A program made the translations under genes and the position numbers. This document shows positions 5,908-6,010 of a DNA stretch of 6,010 nt, piece after piece (the stretch's first letter is position 1; each line of letters starts with the position of its first letter). The stretch lies in NCBI GenBank assembly GCA_947037905.1, contig CAMQUX010000087.1:1-6010 (forward strand), given 5' to 3'. Below the pieces are notes generated by a model. It saw nothing but the letters and a program-made list of their open reading frames with translations, did no database searches and was not told the DNA's origin. The DNA is from an uncultured Desulfovibrionaceae bacterium. Its GTDB lineage: Bacteria; Desulfobacterota; Desulfovibrionia; Desulfovibrionales; Desulfovibrionaceae.

Positions 5908-6010
5908 ATGAAAAAATACAAGACCATAAGGCGTGCGAGCGAAGCAATTTCTTATCTATATTATCTTATTATATCTCAGTCTACCGTGATTTTATATCTA
6001 TATCTAGCAG
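5908..6010 (+). CDS. Open frame leaving the window on the right, doubtful
   Basis: From ATG 5908 a plus-strand frame stays open for 34 codons to the window edge. It begins MKKYKTIRRASEAISYLYYL and continues rich in Ile, Leu and Tyr, like a basic N-terminus followed by a membrane segment. There is no Shine-Dalgarno before it. AT-rich DNA with many TAT/CTA/ATT codons can look like this by chance. If real, it would be the start of a divergent gene of unknown function. Confidence 0.15.
   Translation, partial: MKKYKTIRRASEAISYLYYLIISQSTVILYLYLA

Larger units (their letters stand above)
5649..6010. other. AT-rich region upstream of obg
   Basis: No gene can be called with confidence. Visible items are the candidate obg promoter, a small palindrome TGCTTTAAAAAGCA (5723-5736), and an imperfect inverted repeat with GTAG/CTAC and GGG/CCC arms (about 5745-5771) that lacks a T run. 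There is also an isolated GC-rich patch at 5930-5943 and an open frame running off the right edge on the plus strand. Confidence 0.5.

Noticed and set aside
1..6010. CRISPR array, tRNA, rRNA or insertion sequence
   Set aside because: No regularly spaced repeats, cloverleaf pattern, rRNA core motifs or transposase motifs were seen on either strand.

Overview
The window is AT-rich (about one third G+C by eye) and holds three complete genes, all on the minus strand. In transcription order from the right they are the ribosome-associated GTPase gene obg (5648-4509), the glutamate 5-kinase gene proB (4196-3048), and a large membrane-bound alkaline-phosphatase-superfamily transferase of the phosphoethanolamine-transferase type (2822-378). 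An obg-proB neighbourhood with a ProB carrying a PUA domain, combined with low G+C, suggests a Gram-negative bacterium. My best guess is an AT-rich member of the Desulfovibrionaceae such as Lawsonia. This is inferred from gene order and composition, not from a database match.

Region by region: 5649-6010 is an AT-rich upstream region with a candidate obg promoter and no rpmA or rplU. A 312-base spacer with no convincing gene or terminator separates obg from proB. The 225 bases between proB and the transferase gene hold a possible 19-codon leader ORF, a perfect -10 box and a perfect 22-bp hairpin with a 3-base loop. The longest ORF for the transferase would start inside that hairpin. The real start is almost certainly 57 bases further in, at 2822, behind a strong Shine-Dalgarno sequence. 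The left 377 bases contain an extended -10 promoter, a small ORF with a good ribosome binding site, and a diverged copy of the proB 3' end with its downstream flank.

The most unusual observation is that the transferase gene lies between two diverged, same-orientation copies of about 130 bases. The right copy (2948-3079) is the last codons of proB plus the sequence after it. The left copy (3-132) keeps the terminal FLDAAL-stop codons and, about 85 bases further on, the same ATG-ATA-TTA-CAA small-ORF start. This looks like the scar of an old insertion or duplication at the 3' end of proB. The transferase itself appears to be a fusion: seven membrane segments, a CptA-like catalytic domain, and a C-terminal domain of about 230 residues resembling a degenerate glycerophosphodiesterase-like barrel.

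Functionally, Obg (ribosome assembly and stress GTPase) and ProB (first step of proline synthesis) are housekeeping genes. The transferase probably decorates lipopolysaccharide or another envelope glycan and looks like an accessory addition next to them.
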